A stretch of 5,775 nucleotides of DNA from DATAFT01 sp035544635 (GTDB lineage: Bacteria; Acidobacteriota; Thermoanaerobaculia; Multivoradales; Multivoraceae), in NCBI GenBank assembly GCA_035544635.1, contig DATKDQ010000074.1, forward strand, positions 1 to 5,775, given 5' to 3'. Under the pieces are notes generated by a model. That model had not been told where the DNA came from and did not search any database. It worked only from the letters and a program-made list of their open reading frames with translations. Below, piece after piece: positions 5,493 to 5,775 of this stretch; positions within the stretch are counted from its first letter, which is position 1; each line of letters starts with the position of its first letter. A program made the translations under genes and the position numbers.

Positions 5493-5514
5493 GGGCGGAG
5501 CTTGTCTCCGCTCT
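5492..5514 (+). other. Hairpin directly after thioesterase 2, with a TTG in its loop
   Basis: gcggag (5495-5500) pairs with ctccgc (5506-5511) around loop cttgt. Three further pairs, two of them G-U wobbles, extend it to 5492 and 5514. It begins in the last base of the stop codon and has no T-run. The loop holds the TTG at 5502-5504, the only plausible start of the next gene, and the stem holds the only GGAG. It may be a weak terminator, a translational control element or coincidence in GC-rich DNA. Confidence 0.4.
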
Positions 5515-5775
5515 CTGCTGCGTCGCTGGTCCCCCGTCGATCGGCGCCGGCGGGCGTCGCTCTACTCGCGACGCCGCCGGCGCCCGCGCCGAGGCGTGCG
5601 CCCGGGCGGCTCGCGCTCGCGGCGCTGGTGGCTTCCGGCTGCGCTCGGGAGGCCACGCTTCCCCAGCCCGGCTCCTACGAGCTCCATCCCGCTCTCGAGA
5701 TCGAGCTGTGGGCGGCCGAGCCCGCCGTGCTCGACCCGGTCGCGCTCACGTTCGATGCGGCGGAACGGATGTACG
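5502..5775 (+). CDS. Predicted lipoprotein, N-terminus of a membrane-bound dehydrogenase / PVC-type haem-binding family protein (partial)
   Basis: The frame is open from the thioesterase 2 stop to the window end (91 codons from TTG 5502). It encodes an Arg-rich segment (R31, R32, R36), a short hydrophobic stretch 'LALAALVASG' and Cys47, a plausible lipobox (A-S-G-C). It continues 'GSYELHPALEIELWAAEP' and 'VLDPVALTFDAAERMY' (58-91). This matches the opening of the first repeat of membrane-bound dehydrogenase-like proteins (F-P-lx-velwAaEP--xdPva-aFDa-GRmyv), usually beta-propellers that may carry a C-terminal cytochrome c domain. The start is uncertain: no in-frame ATG exists and the only GTG (codon 43) would split the hydrophobic stretch. 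TTG 5502 has a GGAG only one base upstream, too close to be normal. It is nine bases downstream of and in the same frame as thioesterase 2. Family assignment rests on the last ~35 residues. Confidence 0.7.
   Translation, partial: MSPLSAASLVPRRSAPAGVALLATPPAPAPRRAPGRLALAALVASGCAREATLPQPGSYELHPALEIELWAAEPAVLDPVALTFDAAERMY

Noticed and set aside
1..5775. An undescribed multi-gene system spanning the window
   Set aside because: The proteins belong to recognisable, mostly metabolic families, strands diverge and converge, and no shared theme links them; novelty is limited to the intergenic elements and start-site architecture.

Overview
The window is very GC-rich, gene-dense bacterial chromosomal DNA with seven protein-coding genes, two of them cut by the window ends. 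No gene names a species. A VWFA-related 'acidobacterial-type' C-terminus at the left edge, a lipoprotein start resembling the membrane-bound dehydrogenase / PVC-type haem-protein family at the right edge, the base composition and the metabolic gene mix suggest an environmental, probably soil, bacterium such as Acidobacteriota, Methylomirabilota/Rokubacteria or a myxobacterium-like lineage. That placement is inference only.

Layout: (1) 2-649 (+), C-terminal part of a VWA-domain protein. (2) 650-744, a convergent intergenic region built from two 42-base direct repeats, each carrying a perfect hairpin, with a 31-base module between them. (3) 745-2172 (-), a complete amidase-signature hydrolase resembling 6-aminohexanoate-cyclic-dimer hydrolase. 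(4) 2173-2327, an intergenic region with a second copy of the module next to a third, diverged hairpin with 15 bp arms. (5) 2328-3560 (-), a 12-TM MFS transporter of monocarboxylate-transporter type. (6) 3656-4510 (-), a BtuF-like cobalamin-binding protein without signal peptide. (7) A 62-base divergent promoter region. (8) 4573-5025 and 5022-5492 (+), two PaaI-type hotdog thioesterases overlapping by ATGA. (9) 5502-end (+), the N-terminus of a predicted lipoprotein.

Functionally the window looks like housekeeping and accessory metabolism: amide hydrolysis, organic-anion transport, corrinoid binding, acyl-CoA thioester hydrolysis and a periplasmic dehydrogenase-like lipoprotein. Only the two thioesterases, possibly with the lipoprotein gene, form a clear operon. 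The minus-strand genes are separated by 95 and 155 bases and could be separate transcription units.

I see no defence system, mobile-element gene, CRISPR array or RNA gene. The most unusual content is non-coding: a short structured repeat family sitting directly after stop codons, with a compensatory base-pair change between copies, and -10-like hexamers placed 6-10 bases before start codons that lack a Shine-Dalgarno sequence, which suggests leaderless transcription.
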